A stretch of 6,886 nucleotides of DNA, taken from NCBI GenBank assembly GCA_005798965.1, contig SYIB01000100.1:1-6886 (forward strand), read 5' to 3'. Shown here in pieces: positions 6,649 through 6,886 of the stretch. This DNA comes from Planctomycetia bacterium. Its GTDB lineage: Bacteria; Planctomycetota; Phycisphaerae; Phycisphaerales; SM1A02. How positions within the stretch are numbered: position 1 is the first letter of the stretch; each line of letters starts with the position of its first letter. The position numbers were made by a program, and so were the translations under genes. The notes under the pieces were generated by a model that saw only the letters and a program-made list of their open reading frames with translations, was not told the origin of the DNA and did not search any database.

Positions 6649-6886
6649 ATGGCAGAGGTCATCCTGAAGTCGATCGGCAAGGTCTATCCCGGTGGCGTGC
6701 GCGCGGTGCAGGGCGTGGACCTGCACGTGCGTCACGGTGAGTTCATCGTGCTCGTCGGGCCGTCGGGGTGCGGCAAGAGCACCACCCTGCGCATGGTCGC
6801 CGGCCTCGAGGAGATCAGCGAGGGCACCATCTCGATCGGCAGTCGCGTGGTCAATGACATCGCTCCGAGCGAGCGCGACATCGCCA
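6649..6886 (+). CDS. MalK/UgpC-type sugar ABC transporter ATP-binding protein, N-terminal fragment at window edge
   Basis: ATPase that would drive the importer formed by the two preceding genes; MalK-type subunits act as cytoplasmic dimers. Only the first 79 codons are in the window. Visible are the start of the nucleotide-binding fold, Y13 as the probable A-loop aromatic that stacks on adenine, and a perfect Walker A motif GPSGCGKST (37-45). These are followed by LRMVAGLEEISEGTISIG (47-64) and SERDIA (74-79), which in this family directly precede the Q-loop. The Q-loop, ABC signature, Walker B and C-terminal regulatory domain lie outside. The start at 6649 follows the MalG stop by 14 bases and has GAAAGG 5 bases upstream. 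The close spacing makes it part of the same operon. MalK and UgpC types cannot be separated on this fragment. Confidence 0.95.
   Translation, partial: MAEVILKSIGKVYPGGVRAVQGVDLHVRHGEFIVLVGPSGCGKSTTLRMVAGLEEISEGTISIGSRVVNDIAPSERDIA

Overview
The window is a tightly packed, GC-rich (about two thirds G+C by eye) bacterial locus for uptake and breakdown of maltodextrins or related alpha-glucans. It holds five genes in two divergent operons that start 22 bases apart near position 3330. There is almost no non-coding DNA, and I see no RNA gene, mobile element, CRISPR array or terminator. The organism looks like a diderm bacterium: the transporter has a membrane-anchored periplasmic-type binding domain. 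Planctomycetota (for example Phycisphaerae) is a plausible guess from the protein style and base composition, but nothing here proves it.

Leftward operon (minus strand). The first gene (923-3319) encodes a 798-residue glycoside hydrolase family 13 enzyme of the neopullulanase/cyclomaltodextrinase type. It has a CBM48/AMPK-type starch-binding domain and a second, CBM34-like beta domain ahead of an intact catalytic barrel. Its stop codon overlaps the start of malQ (1-926, ATGA overlap), a 4-alpha-glucanotransferase of family GH77 that runs off the left edge.

Rightward operon (plus strand). The first gene (3342-5777) encodes one 811-residue polypeptide that joins a complete family 1 sugar-binding protein to a complete MalF-type permease through an extra transmembrane helix. 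It overlaps by ATGA a MalG-type permease (5774-6634). Fourteen bases later begins a MalK-type ATPase (6649 to the right edge, truncated just before its Q-loop).

Working model (inference): the fused binding protein captures malto-oligosaccharides at the outer face of the membrane and hands them to its own permease domain. MalG and MalK complete the importer, and the GH13 enzyme and MalQ trim and rearrange the glucans. The most unusual features are the binding-protein/permease fusion and the very short divergent junction. There, the fused gene lacks a ribosome binding site and instead has a TATACT box 6 bases before its ATG, which suggests a leaderless message.
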